Counted from the stretch's first letter, positions 9,431 to 18,490 are shown. The stretch: DNA of 64,000 nucleotides from Amantichitinum ursilacus (GCF_001294205.1 NZ_LAQT01000003.1:363708-427707), one strand, 5' to 3'. Numbers and translations: made by a program. Notes: generated from the letters alone by a model not told the origin.

Positions 9431-10072
9431 TTATTTGGCGGGACGGCCGGTTTTAACGCGTTCCACCCCACCGAGCGCGGCGGTCAGTTTGGCGTCGGTC
9501 AATTCGCTCAGCAATTGCAGGCCCGCGCGCAGGATTTCGCTTTTCTTGGCTTCGGTGCCCTGGCTAAGCAGGCGCAGCTTCAGGCTGGCGATCTTGTCGT
9601 GATCGGCTTGCGGAAAGGTGAAGGTGTCGCGCACCAGTTTCACTTTCTTGACCGTGCTTTTAACCGCGCCGCTTTTCTTGCTGGCCGATTTGGTGTCGGC
9701 TGCAGCAGTCTTGCCGGCAGCTGGTTTAGCCGGGGTCGCTTTGGCGACGGGTTTGGCGATTGCGGATTTTGCGGTTGTGGCCGCGGGCTTGGCGGCGACT
9801 GCTTTGCTGACCGGTGCTTTGGCCGCAGCGGGTTTGCTGGCGGCAGGTTTCGCAGCAGCGGCCTTGGGGGTGGCGGGCTTGGCGGAAACTGGTTTGGTGG
9901 CGGCGGGCTTGGTGGCGGGCTTAGCGGCCGCAGGTTTGGTCGCAACCGCTTTGGCAGCGACCGGTTTGCTGGCGGGCGCGGCAGTGGCCGCGCTGGCCGA
10001 GGCCGTTTTAACCGGCGTGGTTGCCTTCGGTTTTGCAGCAGATGTCGTAGCGGGTTTCTTGGTCTGAGCCAT
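9431..10072 (-). CDS. Histone H1-like Lys/Ala/Pro-repeat protein with C-terminal DNA-binding-like domain
   Basis: A 213-residue protein. Residues about 1-140 are a lysine/alanine/proline-rich tract built from KPAAAKPA-like units, as in AlgP and bacterial histone H1-like proteins. The last ~70 residues form a non-repetitive domain containing DTFTFPQADHDKIASLKLRL, then KKSEILRAGLQLLSEL, ending in GRPAK. The second part looks like a ribbon-helix-helix or similar small DNA-binding fold. Together this suggests a nucleoid-associated protein. Repeat number probably varies among strains. Confidence 0.75.
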   Translation of the reverse strand: MAQTKKPATTSAAKPKATTPVKTASASAATAAPASKPVAAKAVATKPAAAKPATKPAATKPVSAKPATPKAAAAKPAASKPAAAKAPVSKAVAAKPAATTAKSAIAKPVAKATPAKPAAGKTAAADTKSASKKSGAVKSTVKKVKLVRDTFTFPQADHDKIASLKLRLLSQGTEAKKSEILRAGLQLLSELTDAKLTAALGGVERVKTGRPAK

Positions 10073-10484
10073 GTTGCAATCCTTCGGGTTTTTGCACCCT
10101 TGGTTTAACGGTATGAACGGTTTACACCGATCCAGACGGACTGTCTTGCGCGAAAAAATATTTCTTTTTTATTACGGATGCATAGATGAGACAGATATTG
10201 AAAGCAAGTTTTGCAACGTAACCCGCACGGATTGCTAGACCTTTAACCTGCAATCGTCCACAAGCCGCGCCGTTTCTGGCGTACGGCGCCTCGCCCTTGG
10301 CGCGTAGCCCAACTACGTGTTCGTCAGCAAAAAGTCAGTATTCGAATTACACCACCTAAATAAAACCTTAATAAGTATTCCTTAATATGCAGCGCTTATC
10401 GGTGCCAGACGGCCGAACCGCGTCGGAACTGCTCCGCGCGTTAACCGGATTTCCCGTAAGACTATGCAGAAGGATTACTCGATC
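10073..10484. other. Intergenic region upstream of the kinase cassette
   Basis: About 400 bases between the divergent histone-like gene and the kinase gene. The part from 10140 to 10210 and 10340 to 10390 is AT-rich compared with its surroundings and probably holds promoters for both genes. I see no gene, RNA or clear operator. Confidence 0.5.
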
Positions 10485-12854
10485 ATGACAATCCGCCAGC
10501 GCATTATCTTGCTGACGTTGCTCACCTTTGCCGCGATTGCGGCCATTGGGGGTTACGCCATGCTGCAGGCCCACCACAATGCGGCCGACGTGAAGCGCGT
10601 TACAGAAGGCGTGGTGCCCAGCACCCTGGCCTCCGCCGACCTGGTGGCCGGGCTCAAGGACGTGCAACTGGCCACCATGGCGCTGGTGTTTGCGCCCGAT
10701 GCCAACACGCTGGCCCAGGCGGCTGACAAGTTGGCGCAGCAGCAAAACCATCTGCGTCAGGCCTTGACGCTGCAATTGCAGCAGGCCAGCAACGCCACCC
10801 AAAAAGGCCTGGTGCAGCAGGCGCAGCAAAGCGTGGCCAGCTACTTTGGCGCAATCGACGATACGGTCAAATTCAAGCAGGCGGGCCAGCAAGACATTGC
10901 CGAAGCCAATCTGTTTGCCAGCGTGGCGCAATATCAGGGCGAACTGGAACAGGTGATCGAAACGCTGCGCGTGGAAAAGAACCGCAGCAAAGACGACGCC
11001 ATCAACGCGCTTAACCACAGTCTGGCCCGCACGGCCACCACGCTGTCGGGCGTGACGACGGTGGCGGTGCTGATACTGGGCGCAATCGGCGTGATGCTGT
11101 ACCGCCAGATCGTGCGCCCGATCGGCCAGATGCAATCGATGATGAGCAATGTGGCCGCCAGCCAGGACTTTACCCAGCGTTTGCCGGTGGCGCGCCAGGA
11201 TGAAATCGGGCGCTCGATGCTCGCGTTTAACACCATGATTGAACAGATCCAGGCCAGCTCGTCGCAGTTAAAGCAAAAGACCACCGATATCCAGTCGATG
11301 TTGCAGAACATGCCGCAGGGCATTCTGACGGTGCAGGCGCAAAAGGTCGTGCATCCGGAATATTCGGCCTATCTGGCCACCATTCTGGAAACCGAAGAGA
11401 TCGCCGGCCGTGACGTGATGGACCTGCTGTTCAGCAATACCCAACTGGGCGCGGATACGCTGGCGCAAATCGACGCCGTATGGGGTGCGTGCATCGACGA
11501 AGACGCGATGAACTTTGATTTCAACCAGCATTTGATGGTGGGCGAAATTGAAAAAACCATGCGCGATGGCCGCGTCAAAATCCTGGATCTGAACTGGTCG
11601 CCGATTCTGGATGACGACGGCAACACCTGCCGCGTGATGCTGTGCGTGCGCGATGTGACCGAGCTGCGCCAACTGGCGGCCGAAGCCAGCGAGCAACGGC
11701 AAGAGCTGGAAATCATTGGTGAAGTGCTGGCGGTAAGCCAGGACAAATTCCACGACTTTATTATCGGCGCGCTGCGTTTTATTGAAGACAACCAGGCGCT
11801 GATTCGCTTGCACCCCAAAGGCGATGCCGAAGCGATTGCGCAGCTGTTTCGCAATATGCACACCATCAAGGGCAATGCGCGTACCTACGGTCTGCAGCAT
11901 CTGACGCACATCGTGCACCAGGCCGAACACACCTACGAAGCGCTGCGCCAACCGCGCCCCGACGTACCGTGGGACCCACGCATGTTGCTGGACGAACTGG
12001 CGCAAGTGCGCGCCGCCGTGGAACGCTACGCCCGCATCAACGAAGTCAGCCTCGGCCGCAAAGGGCCGGGCAAAGGCCAGGGCGAACAATACTTGCTGGT
12101 GGATCGCGGCCAGGTGCACGACGCGCTGCATCGTCTTGAAACCGTGAACACCAATAACCTGATCGAGCTGGTGGCGGCGCGCGATGCGGTGCGCAAAGCG
12201 CTGCGTTTGCTGGGCACCGAGCCGCTGTCGCAAACGCTGGATAGCGTGATTGAATCGCTGCCCCGGCTGGCGGCCGAGCTGGGCAAACTGGCGCCGCGCG
12301 TGGTGCTGGCCGACCACGGTTATGTGGTGCGCCATCAGGCGTCCGGGCTGTTGAAGAATGTGTTCATGCATCTGATGCGCAACGCGCTGGACCATGGCAT
12401 CGAAGACGCCGACACCCGCATGGGCCACGGCAAGACCATGGCGGGCACGCTCAAACTGCATGTGGCGGCGCACGACGCCCAGGTTTATCTGACGCTGAAC
12501 GACGATGGCCGCGGTCTGGCCTTGCACCGTATCCGCGATATCGCACGCGCCCGCCAATTGCTGCCGGCCGACGCCCATCCCACCGATGAACAGATCGCCA
12601 GGCTGGTGTTCTTGCCGGGCTTTTCCACCGCCGCTGTGGTCACCGAAATCTCGGGCCGCGGCGTGGGCATGGACGCGGTGCAAGAGTTTGTGCGGCGCGA
12701 ACGCGGCGACATTGCCATCCGCTTTGAAGACCAGCGCGTGGGCGCCGCCTTCCGCGCTTTCAGTACCGTGGTCACGTTGCCGGAAGCGTTGTTTGAGCAT
12801 ATCGACACGCCGGTGATCCACGGCGTTTCGACCAGCGCCGCCGCCACGGTTTGA
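10485..12854 (+). CDS. Membrane-bound CheA-like hybrid histidine kinase (4HB-like sensor, HAMP, Hpt, HATPase)
   Basis: A 789-residue kinase. A membrane helix (about 8-27), a ~160-residue helical periplasmic region, a second helix (about 186-206) and a HAMP domain (VRPIGQMQSMM through QDEIGRSMLAFN) come first. A PAS-like middle region follows. An Hpt domain comes next, with phospho-histidine H459 in NMHTIKGNARTYG. The HATPase is of CheA type (MRNALDHGIED, NDDGRGLAL, SGRGVGMDAV). It ends right after the HATPase, with no CheW-like P5 domain and no receiver. So receptor and kinase are fused. AGAAGGA precedes the ATG at 10485; an ATG at 10464 would add seven residues. First gene of a four-gene cassette. 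Confidence 0.9.
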   Translation: MTIRQRIILLTLLTFAAIAAIGGYAMLQAHHNAADVKRVTEGVVPSTLASADLVAGLKDVQLATMALVFAPDANTLAQAADKLAQQQNHLRQALTLQLQQASNATQKGLVQQAQQSVASYFGAIDDTVKFKQAGQQDIAEANLFASVAQYQGELEQVIETLRVEKNRSKDDAINALNHSLARTATTLSGVTTVAVLILGAIGVMLYRQIVRPIGQMQSMMSNVAASQDFTQRLPVARQDEIGRSMLAFNTMIEQIQASSSQLKQKTTDIQSMLQNMPQGILTVQAQKVVHPEYSAYLATILETEEIAGRDVMDLLFSNTQLGADTLAQIDAVWGACIDEDAMNFDFNQHLMVGEIEKTMRDGRVKILDLNWSPILDDDGNTCRVMLCVRDVTELRQLAAEASEQRQELEIIGEVLAVSQDKFHDFIIGALRFIEDNQALIRLHPKGDAEAIAQLFRNMHTIKGNARTYGLQHLTHIVHQAEHTYEALRQPRPDVPWDPRMLLDELAQVRAAVERYARINEVSLGRKGPGKGQGEQYLLVDRGQVHDALHRLETVNTNNLIELVAARDAVRKALRLLGTEPLSQTLDSVIESLPRLAAELGKLAPRVVLADHGYVVRHQASGLLKNVFMHLMRNALDHGIEDADTRMGHGKTMAGTLKLHVAAHDAQVYLTLNDDGRGLALHRIRDIARARQLLPADAHPTDEQIARLVFLPGFSTAAVVTEISGRGVGMDAVQEFVRRERGDIAIRFEDQRVGAAFRAFSTVVTLPEALFEHIDTPVIHGVSTSAAATV

Positions 12855-12907
12855 TCTAACGATTTCTGGTTTTCTGATTTTTTATTCAAGTAAAAGGACA
12901 CACACCC

Positions 12908-13273
12908 ATGGCCCAGATTCTGGTGGTTGATGATTCCAGCACGGTACGCACCGAAGTCAGCGAATTTTTAAAAGGCGCGGGTCTGAGTGTGACCGTGGCC
13001 GTCGATGGCAAAGATGGCCTCGACAAGCTGCGCGCCGACAGCGGCATCAAGCTGGTCGTCAGTGACGTCAACATGCCCAATATGGATGGCCTGACCATGG
13101 CCGAAAAAATCCGCGGCGAACTGCGCAATGCGGCCGTCAATATCGTGATGCTGACCACCGAAAACAGCCCGGCCATGAAAGAGCGCGGCAAGGCCGCGGG
13201 CATCAAGGGCTGGATCGTCAAGCCGTTTAATGGCGATGCGGTGGTGGCCACGTTCAAGAAACTGGTCAACTGA
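12908..13273 (+). CDS. CheY-like single-domain response regulator
   Basis: A 121-residue receiver domain without output domain. Acidic pair D8/D9, phospho-acceptor D53 (VSDVNMPNMDG), T83/T84 region (MLTTENS) and K105 (IVKPFNGD) are all in place. This is the expected target of the upstream Hpt kinase, 53 bases away. The sequence style (ILVVDDSSTVR, PNMDGL) is that of chemotaxis CheY proteins. AAAAGGA lies upstream of the ATG. Confidence 0.95.
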   Translation: MAQILVVDDSSTVRTEVSEFLKGAGLSVTVAVDGKDGLDKLRADSGIKLVVSDVNMPNMDGLTMAEKIRGELRNAAVNIVMLTTENSPAMKERGKAAGIKGWIVKPFNGDAVVATFKKLVN

Positions 13274-13299
13274 TCAACACAGGGTTCTGGTAACCAATA

Positions 13300-14085
13300 A
13301 TGATGAACACCCTGTGGAGTGTGCTGGCCGGTTTGAGCGCGGGCTTGCTGGTGGCGGTGGGGTTGGCCTGGCAAGCGCATGGCCAGCGCCGCCTGTTGCA
13401 GCAACGCCTGCGTGAGCGCGACCAGCGCCTGGCGGGCTTGTCGCAGCATCTGGCCCCCGAAGATGTAGCGCGGCAATTGCAGCCGCTGCACGCCGAAGTG
13501 GCCGCCTTGCAACAGCATTTAACGGTGCAACAACAAGCGCATCAGGCCGAACTGAATGCGCAGCAGGATCGCGCCACCGCCGAGCGCCAACGCTGGTTTG
13601 ATCAGCAAAGCGAAGATCATCGCGCTCAGCTGACCCGTCTGCGCAGCGACTTTGCCACCGAGCACGCCACGCTGAAGCAAGACATTGATTCGCTGCTGGG
13701 CATCGTGCGCATCGTCGAGCGCTGGCACGACGAGCTGCAAGGCATTCTGGCCAATAACCGGCATCTGAAAGCGCAAAACGAAGAGTTCGCCCGCATCGTT
13801 AAAAACGTGGTGATGCTGGCGCTGAATGCCGCCATTGAAGCCGCCCGTGCCGGCGAACATGGCCGCGGCTTTGCCGTGGTGGCCGATGGCGTGCGCGCGC
13901 TGGCGCTCAATTCCGCCGAAGTGGCGCGCCAGTACCAGCAGAACCTGGACAAGAACGACCTGATTACCACCACCACGTTTCAGGACATGCAGGCCAGCGG
14001 CAACCTGATCCGCACCGCCGTGTTTGGCCTGCGCACCACCGCCGACAAGATACACGCCACCATGGCCCAGGCCGAGCAGGAATGA
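13300..14085 (+). CDS. Sensorless chemoreceptor-tip protein (short MCP-like)
   Basis: A 261-residue protein. It has one N-terminal membrane helix (about 5-25), a long coiled coil (about 28-135) and then a compact receptor signalling tip at about 168-202, with [20 protein letters not shown] followed by [10 protein letters not shown]. No sensor and no HAMP are present. The tip is nearly canonical, but the conserved Glu of DEVRKLA is Gly (DGVRALA). The return arm is only about 60 residues, so the hairpin is unequal. It may scaffold or modulate the upstream kinase, but no CheW is encoded nearby. The start could be 13300 or 13303. Confidence 0.85.
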   Translation: MMNTLWSVLAGLSAGLLVAVGLAWQAHGQRRLLQQRLRERDQRLAGLSQHLAPEDVARQLQPLHAEVAALQQHLTVQQQAHQAELNAQQDRATAERQRWFDQQSEDHRAQLTRLRSDFATEHATLKQDIDSLLGIVRIVERWHDELQGILANNRHLKAQNEEFARIVKNVVMLALNAAIEAARAGEHGRGFAVVADGVRALALNSAEVARQYQQNLDKNDLITTTTFQDMQASGNLIRTAVFGLRTTADKIHATMAQAEQE

Positions 14086-14091
14086 TCGACG

Positions 14092-14658
14092 ATGTTTAGC
14101 CATGCCGCGCTTGAGAATATCTACACGCTGTTCGAGCAATCCATACAGGCCAACGCTGTAGCCCTGCCCAGCGATGTATGCGTGATTGAACGCATTGCCT
14201 TGCCCGACGCCAACGGCCGCCCCGGCCACGCGGTGGTGCTGAATATCTCGTCGTATCTGTTCCGCATTATTGCGTTGTTTGATTTTGAGGCCGACGCCAC
14301 CACCGGCGCGCATCTGGCCCTGCGCGGCCGTAGCGCCACGCCGGTGCTGGAAGGGCAGGCCTTGGTGGATGTTCTGGGCGAGCTGGTCAACATGATTTGC
14401 GGCTCGGTTAACCGCAGCCTGTGCGCAGCATTCCGCCACGCCGCGATGTCAACGCCGTTTGTGCTGGAACGCCATTGCGCGCGCTATATCAATGAAGTCG
14501 CGCCCACCGCGCAGCAGACGTTTGTGATTACGCTGAATGATTCGGTGCGCTTTGGATTAACGCTAAGCCTGTGCGCCGCGGCGGGCAGCGACATCGATTT
14601 CCGCCTGGCGCCCGCGCCGGTGCAAGAAGCGGTGGCGGGCGAGCTGGAGTTTTTCTGA
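14092..14658 (+). CDS. CheX/CheC-type CheY-P phosphatase
   Basis: A 188-residue protein. It carries the CheC/CheX/FliY active-site pattern D-x3-E-x2-N-x21-P exactly: D93, E97, N100 and P122 in DVLGELVNMICG and the downstream STPF. E97 and N100 are the expected catalytic pair that inserts into the CheY active site to remove phosphate. It lies six bases after the receptor-tip gene and closes the cassette. The likely role is to reset the CheY encoded at 12908. The rest of the sequence is divergent. A terminator follows. Confidence 0.85.
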   Translation: MFSHAALENIYTLFEQSIQANAVALPSDVCVIERIALPDANGRPGHAVVLNISSYLFRIIALFDFEADATTGAHLALRGRSATPVLEGQALVDVLGELVNMICGSVNRSLCAAFRHAAMSTPFVLERHCARYINEVAPTAQQTFVITLNDSVRFGLTLSLCAAAGSDIDFRLAPAPVQEAVAGELEFF

Positions 14659-14682
14659 GCATGATCGCCCCGCGCGATACGC

Positions 14683-14711
14683 AAAACGCCCGGATCAACC
14701 GGGCGTTTTTA
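14683..14711. terminator. Bidirectional terminator
   Basis: AAAACGCCCGG and CCGGGCGTTTT are 11-base arms with a 5-base loop, flanked by A and T runs. It lies between the convergent CheX-type gene and the glycosyltransferase gene. Confidence 0.9.
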
Positions 14712-14735
14712 TTTCAGTAGGGCCTACCGACTGCG

Positions 14736-16472
14736 TTAGGGCCGCGCAATCACCAGGCGTTTGCGGTCGCGGTACACCACCTGCATCGGCACATTGTGCT
14801 TTTCCAGCAATTGCCAGGTGTCGGGCTGCACCAGCGCCAGCGGGGCGGGGTCGGTGCGCCAGCGTTGTTCAAACTGCTCCAGCGACATTTGTTTGTCCGG
14901 TTCGCTGGTCTGGCCCAGTTTGAATTCATCGACGTATTCAACCAGTTGCACGTTCTGCTTCAGATAAAACGGCAAGGTCTGGTCCCAGGTGCGCACGCTG
15001 TACATGGTGCTGTCGGCGCGCAGATGCGGGCGCAACACTTGCACCATGGCGCGGCTGGAGGTGTGGCCGGCGTAGGCGTCGTAACCCAGCAAGGGCAATT
15101 GCCCGCTTACCAGGCCCGACAACGCCAATGCAGCCACCATGCCGCTGCGCAGATGGCGCCGGTGCATCCAGCCCGCGACGCCTGCACCCAGCAAGGCCAC
15201 GGCGGCGGTGGCGTACAGCCAGTACGAGTATTGCGCGTCGCTGGTGGCAATTTGCGGATCGCTGGAATGCGAGGCCAGGATGGGCGCGCCAATCAGCGCA
15301 ATCAAGCCCACCAACGCTTGGGTAATCACCAGCGCCCAGCCGGTGCGACGGCCGATGCGGCTGATGGCGGGCGCCATCAGCATTACCACCGACGGAAACA
15401 TCGGCAGGATATACGCGGGCAGTTTGGAACCCGAGATCGAGAAAAACACAAACACAAATGCGCTGTAGATCAGCAGAAAGCGCGAGGTATTAAAGCCCTG
15501 CGCCCCTTGCTGCTGGCGCACCGTGTTGCTGATGCCTTCGCGCCAGGCGGCCGGCAACAACGCGGCCCACGGCAGCACGCCGCCCACCAGAATCGGGATA
15601 AAAAAGAACCACGGCTGCACGCGTGACGCCTCGTGCGTGGCGTAGCGCTGCAGATGTTCGTGCACAAAAAAGAACTGCGCGAATTCGGGATTGCGTTGCG
15701 AGACCAACACAAACCACGGCGCGGCAATCACGGTAAACAGCGCCAGGCCCTTGGCCAGATGCAGTCGTTTCCATAGATGCCAGTCACGCATTAGCACCGA
15801 ATAAATGAATAACGCCGCCGCGGGGATGAGCAGTCCGATCAAGCCTTTGGACAGCATGGCCAGCGCCATCGCCACCCATGCCACCAGCATGCCGGTGCTG
15901 TTTTCGCGCGGCGTGGCGTCGTCTTGCTGCGCCCATACAAAACTACACAAAGCCAGCGTCAGAAACGCGGTAACGCCCATATCCAGCGTCAGAAAATGCC
16001 CGCTGCCCACCCACCAGGCACAGCTGGCCAGGACGGCTGCGCCACCCCAGGCCTGGGTTTCGCCATGCGGATCATTGCGCAGCAAACGGCGCAGCGTCAC
16101 CCACACCATCAGCACCGCGGCAAAGCCGGTCAAGGCAGGCCAGAAACGCGCAGCGAATTCGTTTTCGCCGAAGATGCGAAAGCTGCCTGCGGTCATCCAG
16201 TATTGCAGCGGCGGCTTCTCGAAATACTTGATGCCATTCAGGCGCGGCGTAATCCAGTCGCCGCTGTTGAGCATTTCGCGCGCGATTTCGGCATAGCGGC
16301 CTTCGTCGGGCGAGATCAACGTTCTGAACCCGGGCGTGCTGAACCAGCACACGGCAAACGCATACAAGGCCAGCCAGCGCACGCGCAGGGCGGCCAGCAC
16401 GGACGGCCATGCGGCTGCGCCGGGGCGTGGCAGCGAAGTGGGCACAGCGGTGGTAAAAGCGGACGGTTTCAC
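14736..16472 (-). CDS. ArnT-like GT39-family lipid-linked glycosyltransferase
   Basis: A 578-residue integral membrane protein with about twelve hydrophobic segments. Near the N-terminus, SPDEGRYAEIAREML and YFEKPPLQYWMTAG are the conserved periplasmic loop motifs of the ArnT/PMT family, including the catalytic acidic residue in the DEGR motif. ArnT moves 4-amino-4-deoxy-arabinose from undecaprenyl phosphate to lipid A. No arn operon is next to it, so the sugar and acceptor are uncertain. A ~120-residue soluble tail follows the last helix. Confidence 0.85.
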   Translation of the reverse strand: MKPSAFTTAVPTSLPRPGAAAWPSVLAALRVRWLALYAFAVCWFSTPGFRTLISPDEGRYAEIAREMLNSGDWITPRLNGIKYFEKPPLQYWMTAGSFRIFGENEFAARFWPALTGFAAVLMVWVTLRRLLRNDPHGETQAWGGAAVLASCAWWVGSGHFLTLDMGVTAFLTLALCSFVWAQQDDATPRENSTGMLVAWVAMALAMLSKGLIGLLIPAAALFIYSVLMRDWHLWKRLHLAKGLALFTVIAAPWFVLVSQRNPEFAQFFFVHEHLQRYATHEASRVQPWFFFIPILVGGVLPWAALLPAAWREGISNTVRQQQGAQGFNTSRFLLIYSAFVFVFFSISGSKLPAYILPMFPSVVMLMAPAISRIGRRTGWALVITQALVGLIALIGAPILASHSSDPQIATSDAQYSYWLYATAAVALLGAGVAGWMHRRHLRSGMVAALALSGLVSGQLPLLGYDAYAGHTSSRAMVQVLRPHLRADSTMYSVRTWDQTLPFYLKQNVQLVEYVDEFKLGQTSEPDKQMSLEQFEQRWRTDPAPLALVQPDTWQLLEKHNVPMQVVYRDRKRLVIARP

Positions 16473-16648
16473 GATGACGGACTACGGTGATTGATACAGG
16501 CCGTAGCGTGCGGATTGTTTCTTAGCCAACACATAGCGATACCGGATCGTGCCGCTGGTGGGGGCCGGGCTACCTCGAAAGAGGGCTGCCACACCGTCGC
16601 GCCAACCGTAGCATTGCGCTATCAGTCCCCTGGAAGGCCCCGGTTGTT

Positions 16649-17566
16649 ATGCCCGTTTTGCAGTTACGCTGGCCCGCGGTGGTCTGGTCTGGGGTCGCGC
16701 GGGTGTTGCCGCTGGCCGCCGTGCTGGCGCTGATCAGCTTGCCCGTGGTGGCGCTGGCGGGTCTGGCCAGTGGCGCGGGCCAGGGACCGCAGGCGGGGAC
16801 GGCGGCATCGGGCTGGCTGGGGCTGTGTCTGCTGCTGTTTGTTTTATATCTGTTGCATCGGTGGCGCGTGCGCCAGCTGATCGTGCGCACCGAGCTGCAA
16901 CTGGCCGAGCGCGAACGCCATGCCTGGGCGCTGCATGACACGCTGCGCCAGAGCATGCAGGGTCTAACCCTTCGCATGCAGGCGCTGGTGGACCAGATCA
17001 AGGATGATCCGGTGCTGACGCAACGTTTTCTGGGCACGCTGGATCAGGCCGATGTGGTGCTGGCCGATGGCCGCGAGCCCGAGCTGGAAGCGCGCTACCC
17101 GGAAGCCAGCGCCGATGATCTGGGCGCGGCGCTGGAACACGTGGCGACCGCCATGCGCGCCATCCATGCGGTGCCGTTTACGCTGACGGTGGCGGGGCAT
17201 CGCAGCCTGCAATTGCAGCCGTCCGCGCGCGACGAAGCCTTTGCCATCGCGCGCGAGGCCTTGCTGAATGCCTATCGCCATGCCGCCGCCAATGGCGTGG
17301 AAATTGAATTGATCTACGGCGCGGATGCGTTCCGGCTGTTTGTGCGCGATGACGGCGAAGGCCTGGGCGCCGCCGCTTTGCCGCCGCCGCCGATCGGGCC
17401 CGACCCGCAAGGGGGCATGCAGACCATGCGCGCTCGCGCTGAGCGCCTTGAGGCGATGCTGGAAGTATGGAGTGGCGCGGGGCGCGGCACGGAAGTGTCG
17501 TTAACCATCCCGTGCCGCCGCGCGTATCGCCAACCGTGGCGACGCTGGAGCGGGCGCAGCGATTGA
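16649..17566 (+). CDS. Orphan sensor histidine kinase (HisKA_3/NarX-type)
   Basis: A 305-residue kinase with two N-terminal membrane helices (about 14-38 and 53-70) enclosing only a ~15-residue loop. A dimerisation/phosphoacceptor helix (AWALHDTLRQSMQGL, H96) and an HATPase (REALLNAYRHA, RDDGEGLG, GGMQTMRARAE) follow. The tiny external loop suggests that it senses within the membrane or through a partner. No response regulator gene is adjacent, which is unusual for this kinase type. GGAAGG lies about 11 bases before the ATG. Confidence 0.85.
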   Translation: MPVLQLRWPAVVWSGVARVLPLAAVLALISLPVVALAGLASGAGQGPQAGTAASGWLGLCLLLFVLYLLHRWRVRQLIVRTELQLAERERHAWALHDTLRQSMQGLTLRMQALVDQIKDDPVLTQRFLGTLDQADVVLADGREPELEARYPEASADDLGAALEHVATAMRAIHAVPFTLTVAGHRSLQLQPSARDEAFAIAREALLNAYRHAAANGVEIELIYGADAFRLFVRDDGEGLGAAALPPPPIGPDPQGGMQTMRARAERLEAMLEVWSGAGRGTEVSLTIPCRRAYRQPWRRWSGRSD

Positions 17567-17588
17567 TCTCGCCCGCCCGCCTGGGGGC

Positions 17589-17897
17589 TTAGAGTGCCTT
17601 GTCCAGAATGCGGACTTTGACGTCGACAATCAGATCCTGCGTGGCTTCTTTATGCGCGGCCATATGCGGCATCTGCATATGCGCGTTGAGCGCGGCCATG
17701 TCTTGCCACTGCTCCAGCATAAAAATGGTGTCGGGCGCCAACGCTTGCCACGGCGCCTGGCCTTCGATATCCACCAGCGGCTGATAGCCGCCACAACCCG
17801 GCTCGGCCAGCACGCTGGGCAACAGGCGCTCAAACGCTTGCAACACGGCGGCGCGTTGACCCGGATGACAATTGATTTCGGCGATTACGGTAATCAT
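17589..17897 (-). CDS. ygiN: Quinol monooxygenase / ABM-domain protein
   Basis: A 102-residue ABM-fold protein (MITVIAEINCHPGQRAAVLQ, MLEQWQDMAALNAHMQMPHM). It resembles YgiN, which works with the quinone reductase MdaB in a proposed quinone redox cycle. The gene overlaps the end of the mdaB-like gene by four bases (ATGA), the same pairing as mdaB-ygiN in E. coli. That pairing is the main reason for the symbol. The two are clearly translationally coupled. Confidence 0.85.
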   Translation of the reverse strand: MITVIAEINCHPGQRAAVLQAFERLLPSVLAEPGCGGYQPLVDIEGQAPWQALAPDTIFMLEQWQDMAALNAHMQMPHMAAHKEATQDLIVDVKVRILDKAL

Positions 17898-18490
17898 GCG
17901 GCGGTAGCCTCGGCAAAGACGTCGTCCAGATGCGCATGCAAGGCCGCGATATAGCTGGGGACGTCGGGGTCTTTGATCACGTCATTACACATGAAGGTGG
18001 GCAGCGCTGTCATGCCCAGAAACTGATTGGCTTTATGAAACGGCAGATACACGCCGTCCACGCCCACGCCTTCAAAAAACTGCTTGGGGTCTTCAAAGGC
18101 TTCGATCGGCGCATTCCAGGTGACCGACAGCATGTATTGCTTGCCCTGGATCAGCCCGCCCGAACCATACTTCTTGCTGGCGTCGCTGCGGCTGCGGCCA
18201 TCGCTGGCGTACAACTTGCCGTGGCCATAGGTAAAGACTTCGTCGATGTATTTTTTGAGTATCCACGGCGCGCCCATCCACCAGCCCGGCATCTGATAAA
18301 TCACGACATCGGCCCACAGATATTTCTGGATTTCGGCGTCGATGTCATAGCCCTCGTCCACCGTGGTCATCTGCACGCTGTGGCCGGCGGCGCGCAGGGC
18401 GGCTTCGGCTTCGTGCGCCAGGGTGTCGTTAAGTTGGCCGGCCGAATGACCGAAATGTTTTTTGGCATTGATGATCAGAATCTGGCTCAT
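17894..18490 (-). CDS. mdaB: NAD(P)H quinone reductase, MdaB-like
   Basis: A 198-residue flavodoxin-like oxidoreductase. MSQILIINAKKHFGHSAGQL gives the FMN/FAD phosphate-binding start, VVIYQMPGWWMGAPWILKKY the central signature and YMLSVTWNAP the flavin-contact loop. It reduces quinones with two electrons and limits semiquinone stress. I placed the start at 18490: the upstream residues in the same frame lack a signal or family match, and the motif begins at once. It is the first gene of the mdaB-ygiN operon. Confidence 0.9.
   Translation of the reverse strand: MSQILIINAKKHFGHSAGQLNDTLAHEAEAALRAAGHSVQMTTVDEGYDIDAEIQKYLWADVVIYQMPGWWMGAPWILKKYIDEVFTYGHGKLYASDGRSRSDASKKYGSGGLIQGKQYMLSVTWNAPIEAFEDPKQFFEGVGVDGVYLPFHKANQFLGMTALPTFMCNDVIKDPDVPSYIAALHAHLDDVFAEATAA

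Noticed and set aside
11268..12821. 517-residue open frame on the minus strand opposite the CheA-like kinase
   Set aside because: Antisense to a gene with clear kinase motifs; composition is His/Gln/Arg-rich as expected for the reverse of GC-rich coding sequence, with no domain.
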